Below the pieces are notes generated by a model. It saw nothing but the letters and a program-made list of their open reading frames with translations. It did not search any database and was not told the origin of the DNA. The position numbers were made by a program, and so were the translations under genes. Source: a virus. Taken from it: a stretch of DNA of 25,151 nt. Shown here piece by piece: positions 7,734 through 14,686 of this stretch (its first letter is position 1; the number at the start of each line of letters is the position of its first letter). The stretch is taken from the IMG/VR virus record IMGVR_UViG_3300042473_000273, positions 1 to 25,151 of that record, one strand, 5' to 3'.

Positions 7734-8604
7734 CCTAATTGTTGGTATGGGTATAGGACAGTTGTACAAGACTGTTCTAGAAAAACTTGGACATGAGATT
7801 ATTACTGTAGATCAAGATCCAAAGAAAGGTGCAATGTACACGTCTGTGGATCAAGCAGTTCTTATCTACAAAACATTTGACACTGCACATATCTGTACTC
7901 CTAACTTTACACATTTTGATGTTGCAAGTAAAGTTGCACCATGTAGTAAAATTGTGTTTATCGAAAAGCCAGGTGTTTCAAATAGCTTTACGTGGCAACG
8001 ATTACTAGAAGAATACAAGTATACCCGTTTCATCATGGTTAAAAACAACATGTGGCGTAGTAATATTGCTGAATTGAAAGAGTCAGCTACAAAGTCTAAG
8101 TCGGTAAAGATTAAATGGCTACGTAGAAATTGTATTCCCAGTCCTGGTAGTTGGTTTACTACTAAGAAATTAGCATTTGGCGGTGTTAGTCGTGATTTAA
8201 TGCCACATTTGTTAAGTTTATATATTGCTATGAATCCACACTGGCGAGCAGACAAAGTTAAAGGTAACACTACACTATCAGCTTGGCGGTTAGAAGATAT
8301 TGATAGCACAGACTATGGTGTTGTTAATCCTACAGGAACATATGATGTGGATGATGTATGTGTTATCAACTTTGGTGACAAATGGTCGTGTGCTGCCAAC
8401 TGGCGTAGCATGATTGATGACGATAGTTCCATTGAATTCATAATGCCGGATAACAGTGTAGAACGTTTTGAACTAGGATGGTGTCCCGAAGAAGCATATC
8501 AAGCTATGATCAAAGAAGCAATCGATCGTGTTGATGATGCTAAATTTTGGACAGAACAATACGAGCAAGATACTTGGATACACGGAATAATTGAAAAACT
8601 ATGA
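7723..8604 (+). CDS. Gfo/Idh/MocA-family NAD(P)-dependent oxidoreductase
   Basis: The 293-residue protein starts with a Rossmann strand-turn-helix, LIVGMGIGQLYKTVLEKLG, and has the family landmarks CTPNFTHFDVA (58-68) and EKPG (81-84). The EKPG Lys is the usual active-site/cofactor residue of this family, which oxidises or epimerises sugars and cyclitols. The second half (YGVVNPTGTYDVDDVCVINFGDKWSCAANWR) fits the family's beta-sheet domain. It overlaps the BPSL0761-like gene by 11 bases and the following dehydrogenase by an ATGA junction, so the three form one translational unit. A role in making a modified sugar is inferred; the substrate cannot be predicted. Confidence 0.8.
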   Translation: MKRSLIVGMGIGQLYKTVLEKLGHEIITVDQDPKKGAMYTSVDQAVLIYKTFDTAHICTPNFTHFDVASKVAPCSKIVFIEKPGVSNSFTWQRLLEEYKYTRFIMVKNNMWRSNIAELKESATKSKSVKIKWLRRNCIPSPGSWFTTKKLAFGGVSRDLMPHLLSLYIAMNPHWRADKVKGNTTLSAWRLEDIDSTDYGVVNPTGTYDVDDVCVINFGDKWSCAANWRSMIDDDSSIEFIMPDNSVERFELGWCPEEAYQAMIKEAIDRVDDAKFWTEQYEQDTWIHGIIEKL

Positions 8605-9494
8605 GAAGTAGAATCCTATTTACAAACGGTGATGGTAACTTTGTCGAAACAGCATGGGATAAACCCGAACCAGCAGATAATGAAATCGAAGTTCGAGCAC
8701 TAATGACTGGCGTATGTCGTAGTGATATTGACATGATGGTTGGAGAGTTTGGTCCATTACCCTTGCACATGAGTGGTCATGAAGGCATCGGAGTTGTTAC
8801 TAAAAGTAATGTTAGTATGACTAAGGTTGGTGATATTGTTGCCACACGGGGTGAACCTGCTTATTCAGATTATTACAATGTTCGTAAATATGAATACGTA
8901 CAAGTCCCCGAAGCGGATCCAAAGTATATATTAGAGCCTGTTGCTTGTGCAGTCAATATTGTGTATCAACCGATGGAAGAAATTGCCAAACGTAGTGGCT
9001 CAGGTAAGAAGTTGTTAATTATTGGTAGTGGATTTCTTGCTTATGTTGCACATCAAGTGTTAGAGATTAATGCATTGGATTTTAGAATTGATGTGCTAGG
9101 TTCACACAACATAGAGTTGTGGGGAGACAAACTATTAATAGCCACTAACGAAACCTACGATGTAGTGATTGATTTGAGTGGCAAGTATGAACTAGGTACA
9201 GAAATTAATCTAAATAACAATGCACTAATTATTGATGCTGTTGGTAAGGCTGTTAGTCATAAAGAAGCACAACAACAACTTTGGAAGGCCGTTACCACTA
9301 TCAAGCCCAGTCCACGCAACGATAAGTTTTACCAATGTATGGTAGATGCCAAATATTGGATTACAAACGGTAAGATTGAGGTTGATAGTTTCTGGACAAA
9401 GTGTTATAATCGTAACACTGAATGGCAGCAAGCATTTGCGGATGGTACGGATCGTCCAAATGGTTACAGCAGAGGTTATATCAAATGGGACTAA
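8601..9494 (+). CDS. Zinc-type medium-chain alcohol/polyol dehydrogenase
   Basis: The 297-residue MDR-superfamily protein keeps the catalytic zinc positions of sorbitol/alcohol dehydrogenases: Cys39 in GVCRSD, His60-Glu61 in SGHEG and Glu112 in LEPVACA. A Rossmann motif, IIGSGFLAYVAHQ (about 140-152), follows. The four-cysteine structural-zinc lobe seen in many relatives is absent: the region after VGDIVATRG runs straight into YSDYYNV. It is shorter than the usual 340-350 residues. It is coupled by ATGA to the Gfo/Idh/MocA gene, which suggests consecutive steps on one sugar or polyol, but this is inference. Confidence 0.8.
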   Translation: MRSRILFTNGDGNFVETAWDKPEPADNEIEVRALMTGVCRSDIDMMVGEFGPLPLHMSGHEGIGVVTKSNVSMTKVGDIVATRGEPAYSDYYNVRKYEYVQVPEADPKYILEPVACAVNIVYQPMEEIAKRSGSGKKLLIIGSGFLAYVAHQVLEINALDFRIDVLGSHNIELWGDKLLIATNETYDVVIDLSGKYELGTEINLNNNALIIDAVGKAVSHKEAQQQLWKAVTTIKPSPRNDKFYQCMVDAKYWITNGKIEVDSFWTKCYNRNTEWQQAFADGTDRPNGYSRGYIKWD

Positions 9495-10000
9495 ACACTG
9501 AAGAACGGCAAGATGTCGTTTATTTTACAGGCTACGAAGTTGAACATACTATTTGTTATGGTATGAAAACATTGTTTGTTGTCGGAACACCGTCTTTAGA
9601 AGAAATTTTTGACAAGGCAAATGATAAAGATTGTACGCATATCTACTTTGGCACTAGTCAAAGTTTTAATCCCAAATCGATTTCACAAGAAGAATACAAA
9701 TCTTGGGATGACGTTATTATTGGCTGTCTAAAAGCAGACTACTGGGTTTCGCTAGACTTTGGTGTTGAACACATTGAAGGTGTACTAGAGTCTGGATATA
9801 ACGAATATCCCAAGTTTGTACCTATGATTAGTGTCAAGCTGCCTTACATCAATCAACTCAACTACAATGCCACACTTAAACTGGATGATCAAACTTGGGG
9901 TGCTACAAATCCAGGTGTGTGGACACATCACTTACAGAGCTTGATGAGTAAAGACAAGTATACTCACTGGGATCAGTACACACAAGATACAACACTATGA
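9485..10000 (+). CDS. Conserved phage protein of unknown function
   Basis: The 171-residue product begins MGLNTEERQDVVYFTGYEVEHT. Mixed hydrophobic strands (KTLFVVGTPSLEEIF, THIYFGTSQSF, DDVIIGCLKADYWVSLDF, PKFVPMISVKLPYI) suggest an alpha/beta domain, and the C-terminus is rich in Trp and His. I see no catalytic signature and recognise it only as the kind of unknown found in marine T4-like phages. ATG 9485 was chosen because AGAGG lies about 10 bases upstream and the overlap with the dehydrogenase is then only 10 bases; an in-frame ATG at 9422 would overlap by over 70. It is coupled by ATGA to the possible queD-like gene. Confidence 0.75.
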   Translation: MGLNTEERQDVVYFTGYEVEHTICYGMKTLFVVGTPSLEEIFDKANDKDCTHIYFGTSQSFNPKSISQEEYKSWDDVIIGCLKADYWVSLDFGVEHIEGVLESGYNEYPKFVPMISVKLPYINQLNYNATLKLDDQTWGATNPGVWTHHLQSLMSKDKYTHWDQYTQDTTL

Positions 10001-10386
10001 TTATTAAACAAGACATTCGACCTAACAAAATGATTTGGGTTACCTTTAACAAAGAAGGTATGCACAAGTATCCAGCCGCACTTACAGATCCAGCACTTGC
10101 TACAGGTGATGAGTATGACGTAAGTTTCCTGGGCTATCCACATCGTCACATCTTCCACTTTAAAGTTTGGATTGGTGTCACACATGACGATCGTGACATT
10201 GAGTTTATTCAGTTCAAACGATGGTTGCTAAATCTTTATAAAGATGCTACACTAAGTTTAGACTTTAAGAGTTGTGAGATGATGTCAGGCGATTTGTTTG
10301 ACGCTATCTCTGCAAAGTATCCCAACCGTGAGGTTTGGATTGAGGTCTCCGAAGACGGAGAAAATGGTTCATTTATTAAATATTGA
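9997..10386 (+). CDS. Conserved phage protein, possible divergent QueD/PTPS-type T-fold enzyme
   Basis: The 129-residue product is the length of QueD (about 120), which makes 6-carboxytetrahydropterin from dihydroneopterin triphosphate between FolE and QueE. The element order agrees loosely: an early His (His23), an HxH pair (His49, His51) at the start of a beta strand (HIFHFKVWI), an IEFIQFKRWL segment where QueD has a conserved acidic/Phe turn and helix, and a C-terminal strand with Glu (VWIEVSED, 113-120). The catalytic Cys normally just before the HxH is missing. These are weak by-eye matches, so the protein may instead be a conserved unknown. ATGA coupling joins it to the preceding gene. 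Confidence 0.35.
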   Translation: MIIKQDIRPNKMIWVTFNKEGMHKYPAALTDPALATGDEYDVSFLGYPHRHIFHFKVWIGVTHDDRDIEFIQFKRWLLNLYKDATLSLDFKSCEMMSGDLFDAISAKYPNREVWIEVSEDGENGSFIKY

Positions 10387-10395
10387 GAGGCTATC

Positions 10396-10644
10396 ATGGC
10401 TAATAAAAATTACAAAGACAACAATTATTTCGAAAACCGGCCTGAGATTGTTAAGATCTTTGATGACCTTGAGGCATATCTAGATTTTTGCCGATTGGAA
10501 ATGTTTCCATTCGACGAAGCGGATCTTTATAACCGCGAAAGCTGGGCATGGAGAAACTTTGAAAAGAGCAAGCGTCCAAAGAAAGTGTGGACTGGCGAGC
10601 GCAAACCTTACCAAGGCACTAAGCCTCAATACAACAGAGTATAA
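10396..10644 (+). CDS. Small conserved phage protein
   Basis: The 82-residue product has a well-placed ribosome site (GAGAGG, five bases before ATG) and a TAATG overlap with the next gene. The first half is acidic (EIVKIFDDLEAYLDFCRLEMFPFDEADLY); the second is basic and Trp/Lys/Pro-rich (SWAWRNFEKSKRPKKVWTGERKPY). This charge split would suit a nucleic-acid- or protein-binding peptide, but no family is recognised. Confidence 0.75.
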   Translation: MANKNYKDNNYFENRPEIVKIFDDLEAYLDFCRLEMFPFDEADLYNRESWAWRNFEKSKRPKKVWTGERKPYQGTKPQYNRV

Positions 10645-11759
10645 TGAATATATTCTTAATTGATTTAGAATCGGTTGAGACTAGGTATACGGGTCAATGG
10701 AAGACTCATGTGCCTGATCTCTTACGAAAGGCAGGACACAATGTCAACATTATATCAGGTCCTACGGACATTCCTAGTGCTACCACTCCTGGAGCATTTC
10801 TCAACTTTGGCGGCACTAATATCTACAAGGCTAAGCAAGTTGAAACCATGGGTAGGTTATTTTGCGACGGAGCCGTTTGCCCAGGTGACCATTTTATATT
10901 TACTGATGCTTGGCACCCTGGTATCATCAATCTCAAGTACATGAGTGAGTTACTGAACATTCCAGTAGTCACTCATGGCTTATGGCATGCTGGCAGTTAT
11001 GATCCGCAAGATTTTCTTGGTCGACTAGTTGGCAACAAGCCTTGGGTTAGGCATGCTGAGAAATCATTCTTCTATGCCTTTGACCACAACTACTTTGCTA
11101 CAGACTTTCATATTACAATGTTTTATGCAAATCTGTTAAACGATTATCCTACAGAAAATCCTTGGTTTAGTGAACACCTTGACGAAATATTAAAAGGTGA
11201 AGAACCAAAGATTGTGCGAACTGGTTGGCCCATGGAGTATATGGAAGATACACTAACTGCATATAAAGGTCTCAAAAAGCGTGACCTTATATTGTTTCCT
11301 CATCGAATAGCACCTGAGAAACAAGTTGATATCTTCCGCGACTTGGCTACATATTTGCCCCAATATGAATTTATTGTGTGTCAAGATCAACAACTTAGCA
11401 AACACGAGTATCATACATTGTTAGGCGAAAGTAAAATGGTGTTCTCTGCTAACTTGCAAGAAACACTGGGTATTAGTTGGTATGAAGGTGCTATTGTAGA
11501 TTCTATACCTATGATTCCTGATAGGCTTAGTTATAGTGAAATGGCATTTGATACATTTAAATATCCTAGCGAATGGACTGAAAGTTTTGAAGCATATTCT
11601 AGATATAGACCTTTTATTTGCAAAACAATAATCGAGCATATGGAAAATTATAAAACTAGACTTCCTATGCTACATAAACAAACGGAGGCATTACATGACA
11701 ATTTCTTCTCAGGTCGCGTCTTACTCGACAACATCGGACGATACAATAACCATAACTAG
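10644..11759 (+). CDS. GT-B fold glycosyltransferase (GT4-like)
   Basis: The 371-residue protein looks like a two-domain GT-B glycosyltransferase. The C-terminal domain starts near 214 with DLILFPHRIAPEKQVDIF, a form of the GT4 motif in which a bound nucleotide sugar meets a basic cluster. An exact EX7E motif, Glu273 to Glu281 (ETLGISWYE), follows and normally contacts the donor sugar. The N-terminal domain (MNIFLIDLES, then strands at PVVTHGLWH) should bind the acceptor. Acceptor and donor are unknown: phage enzymes of this type modify DNA bases or surface sugars. The start overlaps the preceding stop. The last 65 bases overlap the next gene in another frame. Confidence 0.8.
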   Translation: MNIFLIDLESVETRYTGQWKTHVPDLLRKAGHNVNIISGPTDIPSATTPGAFLNFGGTNIYKAKQVETMGRLFCDGAVCPGDHFIFTDAWHPGIINLKYMSELLNIPVVTHGLWHAGSYDPQDFLGRLVGNKPWVRHAEKSFFYAFDHNYFATDFHITMFYANLLNDYPTENPWFSEHLDEILKGEEPKIVRTGWPMEYMEDTLTAYKGLKKRDLILFPHRIAPEKQVDIFRDLATYLPQYEFIVCQDQQLSKHEYHTLLGESKMVFSANLQETLGISWYEGAIVDSIPMIPDRLSYSEMAFDTFKYPSEWTESFEAYSRYRPFICKTIIEHMENYKTRLPMLHKQTEALHDNFFSGRVLLDNIGRYNNHN

Positions 11760-12093
11760 TTTAGATACTATTGATTTTAATTCAATTAGTACAATTGGCA
11801 ATAGTATAACATATGTATCATCACCGTCATCATACACGTATAGTACAAGTGGCACTATTACATTTCCGTCAATCTCCACAGTACAAATTGGTGCAATAAA
11901 CAGTATAGATACTTCATCATTCACAATAAATTTGCCCGAAGAGTGGGTTAATCAATTTCCAGACTTTGATCGTGTGCAAAAAATGTGTAAAGAGTATCCA
12001 GGACTGGCAATTGCATTTGACAAGTTTAAAACAACGTATAAATTAGTGCGGGATGACTATGATACTCCAAAAAATAAAAGACCTCGGCCTTGA
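11695..12093 (+). CDS. Ser/Thr-rich conserved phage protein
   Basis: The 132-residue product has an N-terminal half dominated by Ser, Thr and Ile in short repeating strands (TITITSLDTIDFNSIST, TITFPSISTVQIGAIN) and a conserved-looking C-terminal half (LPEEWVNQFPDFDRVQKMC, GLAIAFDKFKTTYKLVRDDYDTP). Position and style suggest a virion accessory protein, but this is inference. The start is supported by GGAGG (11684-11688) six bases upstream, even though it lies 65 bases inside the glycosyltransferase gene. The downstream cupin gene overlaps its end by 41 bases. Confidence 0.75.
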   Translation: MTISSQVASYSTTSDDTITITSLDTIDFNSISTIGNSITYVSSPSSYTYSTSGTITFPSISTVQIGAINSIDTSSFTINLPEEWVNQFPDFDRVQKMCKEYPGLAIAFDKFKTTYKLVRDDYDTPKNKRPRP

Positions 12094-12529
12094 TTGGTTA
12101 GAGAAGCTGGATCGCAAACGGATCATTATGGATCGTCAGTGCAACGAACCCTTGCTGACTCGTTACTACTTGTTTTTAAAAGAACGTAAGCATTTTCCAT
12201 TCAATGTGTTCTTACACAAGTTTCACAAAGGAGATCCTGGTGATGTGCATGATCATCCGTGGCCCTATGCCACACTGATACTAAAAGGCGGTTACTATGA
12301 ATACACTCCCAATTTTGAACATGGCCGAATGGTCAGTGAAACCAAACATTGGCGTGGGCCTGGACATTTTAGATTTTGCAGTGCTAACAGTTATCACCGA
12401 ATTGAGCTTGTGCCAGAAGTAACAGCATGGACCTTGTTTGTTCCTGGCCCGCAAAAACAAGAATGGGGATTTTTAGTAAACAACAAATGGATACACAATG
12501 ACAAGTACCTCGAAGAACGCCGTCAGTAA
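12053..12529 (+). CDS. Cupin-fold protein
   Basis: The 158-residue product has cupin motif 1 as HDHPWPYATLILKGGYYE (HxH at 66/68) and motif 2 around NSYHRIELV (His115) followed by AWTLFVPGP. The metal-binding His residues suggest a small metal-dependent dioxygenase, isomerase or sugar-binding protein; phage examples have no assigned substrate that I know. The start is uncertain: ATG at 12053, 12059 or 12128 are in frame and none has a good ribosome site. I keep 12053 because the intervening residues form a plausible helix. It lies between two possible structural genes and overlaps both. Confidence 0.7.
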   Translation: MTMILQKIKDLGLDWLEKLDRKRIIMDRQCNEPLLTRYYLFLKERKHFPFNVFLHKFHKGDPGDVHDHPWPYATLILKGGYYEYTPNFEHGRMVSETKHWRGPGHFRFCSANSYHRIELVPEVTAWTLFVPGPQKQEWGFLVNNKWIHNDKYLEERRQ

Positions 12530-12917
12530 CGGATTAGTTGGCAGCACGGTATCAGTAGGATACGGGGCAATACCGCCGGCCGCACCACTAACTATTGGAA
12601 AAGCGTATACCACTAATACTATAGCAGGACAATTTTTAACAAGTGGATCAAACGGTACAAGCTGGGTTAATAATAGTCCATATGACAACATATTGGTTGC
12701 TAAAAACAATCCCCCGGAACTAGAAGTCAAAGGTCGGCTGGTACTTAACGGTGTTGACTTAGAAGAACGGTTAAACACAATCGAAAAAGTCTTGCAAATT
12801 CCCGAACGAGATGTTATACTAGAAAAGAAGCACCCAAAGCTAAAGAAATTGTATGATGAATACATTGCGGCATTGGGTAAGTATAGAACTTTTGAAGCAA
12901 TAAAGGAATCAAAATAA
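12498..12917 (+). CDS. Fibre-like/virion accessory protein with C-terminal coiled coil
   Basis: The 139-residue protein begins with Ser/Gly/Thr-rich strands and a segment TIAGQFLTSGSNGTSWVN typical of phage fibre or decoration proteins. It then has LEVKGRLVLNGVDLEERLNTIEKVLQIPERD, a beta turn into a heptad-like helix, and a charged helix KHPKLKKLYDEYIAALGKYRTFEAIK. The 'VKG..VLNG..L.ERL..IE..L' pattern recurs in many short phage structural proteins. Assignment to the virion is inferred. The start is the only ATG in the frame and overlaps the cupin gene by 32 bases without a ribosome site, so translation may be coupled. Confidence 0.7.
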   Translation: MTSTSKNAVSNGLVGSTVSVGYGAIPPAAPLTIGKAYTTNTIAGQFLTSGSNGTSWVNNSPYDNILVAKNNPPELEVKGRLVLNGVDLEERLNTIEKVLQIPERDVILEKKHPKLKKLYDEYIAALGKYRTFEAIKESK

Positions 12918-13144
12918 TGTTACACGAATCAGTTGCAAGTACACGCAAGGAAATGACAGTTAAAAAATCTGAAGGATTTCGAGTACGTTTAGTAAAACAC
13001 GAAGTACTTGCTGTTAACGGACTTTTTAGTCTTGATATTATTCAAGAAAGTTTAAAGGATGGTGAAGTTACCGATTCACAAACTTATAATTTCTTTATGA
13101 CTAAAAGTGAATTAAACACACTTGCCCACGCCTTAACATTATGA
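12917..13144 (+). CDS. Small unknown protein
   Basis: The 75-residue product starts at the TAATG overlap with the preceding gene and ends in an ATGA overlap with the phosphoribosyltransferase gene. It is predicted to be mostly beta (FRVRLVKHEVLAVNGLFSLDIIQES) with a short C-terminal helix (KSELNTLAHALTL). No family is recognised. The strict stop-start overlaps on both sides are the main evidence that it is real. Confidence 0.7.
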   Translation: MLHESVASTRKEMTVKKSEGFRVRLVKHEVLAVNGLFSLDIIQESLKDGEVTDSQTYNFFMTKSELNTLAHALTL

Positions 13145-13659
13145 AAAAGATTTACTATACTTGGCAACAAGTAGAAGGTGCTTGTTTAGATATTGCTAGA
13201 CAAATCAACAATAGCGATTGGCGTCCAGACTATATTGTAGGTATTACCCGTGGTGGATCTATTCCTGCTGTATTACTAAGTCAGTATATGAGTATTCCTA
13301 TGCAATCATTAGATGTTAGTTTGCGAGACGGTGGCGCTACTGTAAGTAATTGCGGAATGGCTGAAGATGCGTTTGGTTATAATGCCGCAGAAGTTGGAGA
13401 CCCATTGTGTAAAAATATTCTCGTAGTAGATGATATAAACGATCAAGGATCTACTATTGCATGGATCAAGAAAGATTGGCAAGAATTGTGTTTATCCAAT
13501 GACGCACGTTGGGAACATGTATGGGGACAAAATGTACGCTTTGCTACGCTAACTAACAATCTGGCTAGCAAGGAAGATGTTGATTACTCAGTATGGGAAG
13601 TCAACAAAGCGGAAGAAGATTGTTGGTTAGTTTATCCTTGGGAGGAATTTTGGAAATGA
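13141..13659 (+). CDS. Type I phosphoribosyltransferase (purine-type)
   Basis: The 172-residue protein has the PRPP-binding signature VVDDINDQGSTI (95-106), with two acidic residues followed by the phosphate-binding loop, and an early ITRGGSIPA (35-43) loop where pyrophosphate is held. Layout and length fit hypoxanthine/xanthine/guanine phosphoribosyltransferases, which turn a free base and PRPP into a nucleotide. In this phage it could salvage guanine released when DpdA exchanges bases, but this link is a guess. It is joined by ATGA to genes on both sides. Confidence 0.85.
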   Translation: MKKIYYTWQQVEGACLDIARQINNSDWRPDYIVGITRGGSIPAVLLSQYMSIPMQSLDVSLRDGGATVSNCGMAEDAFGYNAAEVGDPLCKNILVVDDINDQGSTIAWIKKDWQELCLSNDARWEHVWGQNVRFATLTNNLASKEDVDYSVWEVNKAEEDCWLVYPWEEFWK

Positions 13660-13847
13660 CATCAGCTTTAATTAAACTTATAGTAGGCATTGCACTAATT
13701 ATAATTGCCATTGCAATCGGACCTATATTAGGTATCTGGTCTTTGAACACTTTGTTCCCAGTATTACAAATTCCGCTAACATGGGAAACATGGGCAGCTT
13801 TTGCTATTTTATTTGGCGGCAGCATTGCTACAAGGTTGAAAAAATGA
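13656..13847 (+). CDS. Small membrane protein
   Basis: The 63-residue product has two predicted membrane spans: a strong one at about 5-26 (LIKLIVGIALIIIAIAIGPI) and a weaker one at about 41-56 (WETWAAFAILFGGSIA), with a basic tail (RLKK). ATG 13656 is supported by the ATGA junction and by GGAGG upstream in the phosphoribosyltransferase gene. It lacks the size and catalytic residues of known holins, so no function is assigned. Confidence 0.75.
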   Translation: MTSALIKLIVGIALIIIAIAIGPILGIWSLNTLFPVLQIPLTWETWAAFAILFGGSIATRLKK

Positions 13848-14011
13848 GTGATTTATCAATTCAAGCATTAAAAGCTAAAATAGAAACTGTGGATACGGAT
13901 ATTCAAAAATTACAAGCGGATAGTGAAAGCCCTCGAAAAGTCGAAACTCTAATAGAATATAAAAAATATCTACAAGATGAATTATTGTCACTGGAAAAAG
14001 GTACATCATGA
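13844..14011 (+). CDS. Micro-protein with predicted coiled coil
   Basis: The 55-residue product is almost entirely helical and charged (IQALKAKIETVDTDIQKLQ, then VETLIEYKKYLQDELLSLEK) with heptad-like spacing of Leu/Ile. It starts at an ATGA junction with the membrane-protein gene and ends at another with the next cistron. Function unknown. Confidence 0.7.
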   Translation: MSDLSIQALKAKIETVDTDIQKLQADSESPRKVETLIEYKKYLQDELLSLEKGTS

Positions 14012-14169
14012 TATCCGAATTTTTGCAAATTAAATCAACTGTCGAATCTATAGAATCCGACTCACGTAAAGTTTGTTATTTGTGTTTGCCAAGAAGTCAA
14101 TGGATCACTGATAACAAAGAAGAACTCACTGATAATAATTTGTGTGAAATGGAATTGGTAAATGAGTAA
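14008..14169 (+). CDS. Micro-protein with CxxC motif
   Basis: The 53-residue reading frame starts at an ATGA overlap and ends 8 bases inside the next gene. It has a single CYLC (residues 23-26) and a third Cys at 46, so a minimal metal- or redox-active site is conceivable but incomplete. The rest is acidic. Support is mainly the unbroken chain of overlapping cistrons, as the gene otherwise would be a 150-base gap. Confidence 0.6.
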   Translation: MISEFLQIKSTVESIESDSRKVCYLCLPRSQWITDNKEELTDNNLCEMELVNE

Positions 14170-14410
14170 AGGTAGCAAACAGCGTCCAACAAATTTAAAT
14201 GCATACAATGCAAATTACGACGCAATTTTTGGAAAGAAAGATATGCAAATTAGAGTAAAAGAAGACCCAAAAGATTTTGGAAAATGCGGTTGTGGTCGTA
14301 GTCCAACAGGCAAGTGTATTGGTTGGCACGGGCTCACAGAAGAACAGTTTCAAGAACGTTTAGAAAAATATCAAACTGGCCAGCAAGACTTGGCAGGGAA
14401 AGATCTGTAA
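14162..14410 (+). CDS. Small Cys-rich protein with CDGSH-like motif
   Basis: The 82-residue product begins MSKGSKQRPTNLNAYNANYDAIFGK, an opening that I associate with small phage proteins. It then has KCGCGRSPTGKCIGWH (about 41-56). The C-x-C-x2-S ... C-x3-H spacing is close to the CDGSH iron-sulfur motif, with one residue fewer between the second and third Cys and IGW in place of DGS. It may bind a 2Fe-2S cluster or zinc; neither is shown. It overlaps its neighbours on both sides. Confidence 0.75.
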   Translation: MSKGSKQRPTNLNAYNANYDAIFGKKDMQIRVKEDPKDFGKCGCGRSPTGKCIGWHGLTEEQFQERLEKYQTGQQDLAGKDL

Positions 14411-14619
14411 TGTCTCCTAGTGATCATGAAGTCATTGTTGGCTGGCATGCTCCCAATGGAGAATTTTGGTGGAATGAAACGTGTGCTATGGTGGTAGAAG
14501 TATTTGGATTACCGGGACAACGTTTTATGTATTCCCCAACCGGAGACTTCATGACATTTTGCTTCAAATCAAAAAGAGACGCTGATTTATGTCGTATACT
14601 CCTAAGCGAACGATTGTAA
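14410..14619 (+). CDS. Small unknown protein
   Basis: The 69-residue product begins at the TAATG overlap with the preceding stop; a longer in-frame start at 14314 would lie inside the Cys-rich gene and is rejected. It is Trp/Phe-rich (VGWHAPNGEFWWNETC, FMYSPTGDFMTFCF) and ends in a charged helix (KSKRDADLCRILLSERL). No family recognised. It is the last gene before the folE promoter. Confidence 0.65.
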   Translation: MSPSDHEVIVGWHAPNGEFWWNETCAMVVEVFGLPGQRFMYSPTGDFMTFCFKSKRDADLCRILLSERL

Positions 14620-14639
14620 AACATTTAACATCAAATATC

Positions 14640-14668
14640 TTGCAAAAACCTAAATAAACCTATATAAT
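14640..14668 (+). promoter_or_regulatory. Sigma70-like promoter for folE
   Basis: -35 TTGCAA (14640-14645), 17-bp spacer, perfect -10 TATAAT (14663-14668), followed by ACAAACATAGGAG and ATG 14687. It sits in one of the few non-coding gaps. Confidence 0.75.
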
Positions 14669-14686
14669 ACAAACATAGGAGTAATA

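Noticed and set aside
10346-10361. TCTCCG-AAGA-CGGAGA hairpin
   Set aside because: It lies within the coding sequence for a conserved-looking SEDGE segment and has no T-run, so it is probably due to codons.
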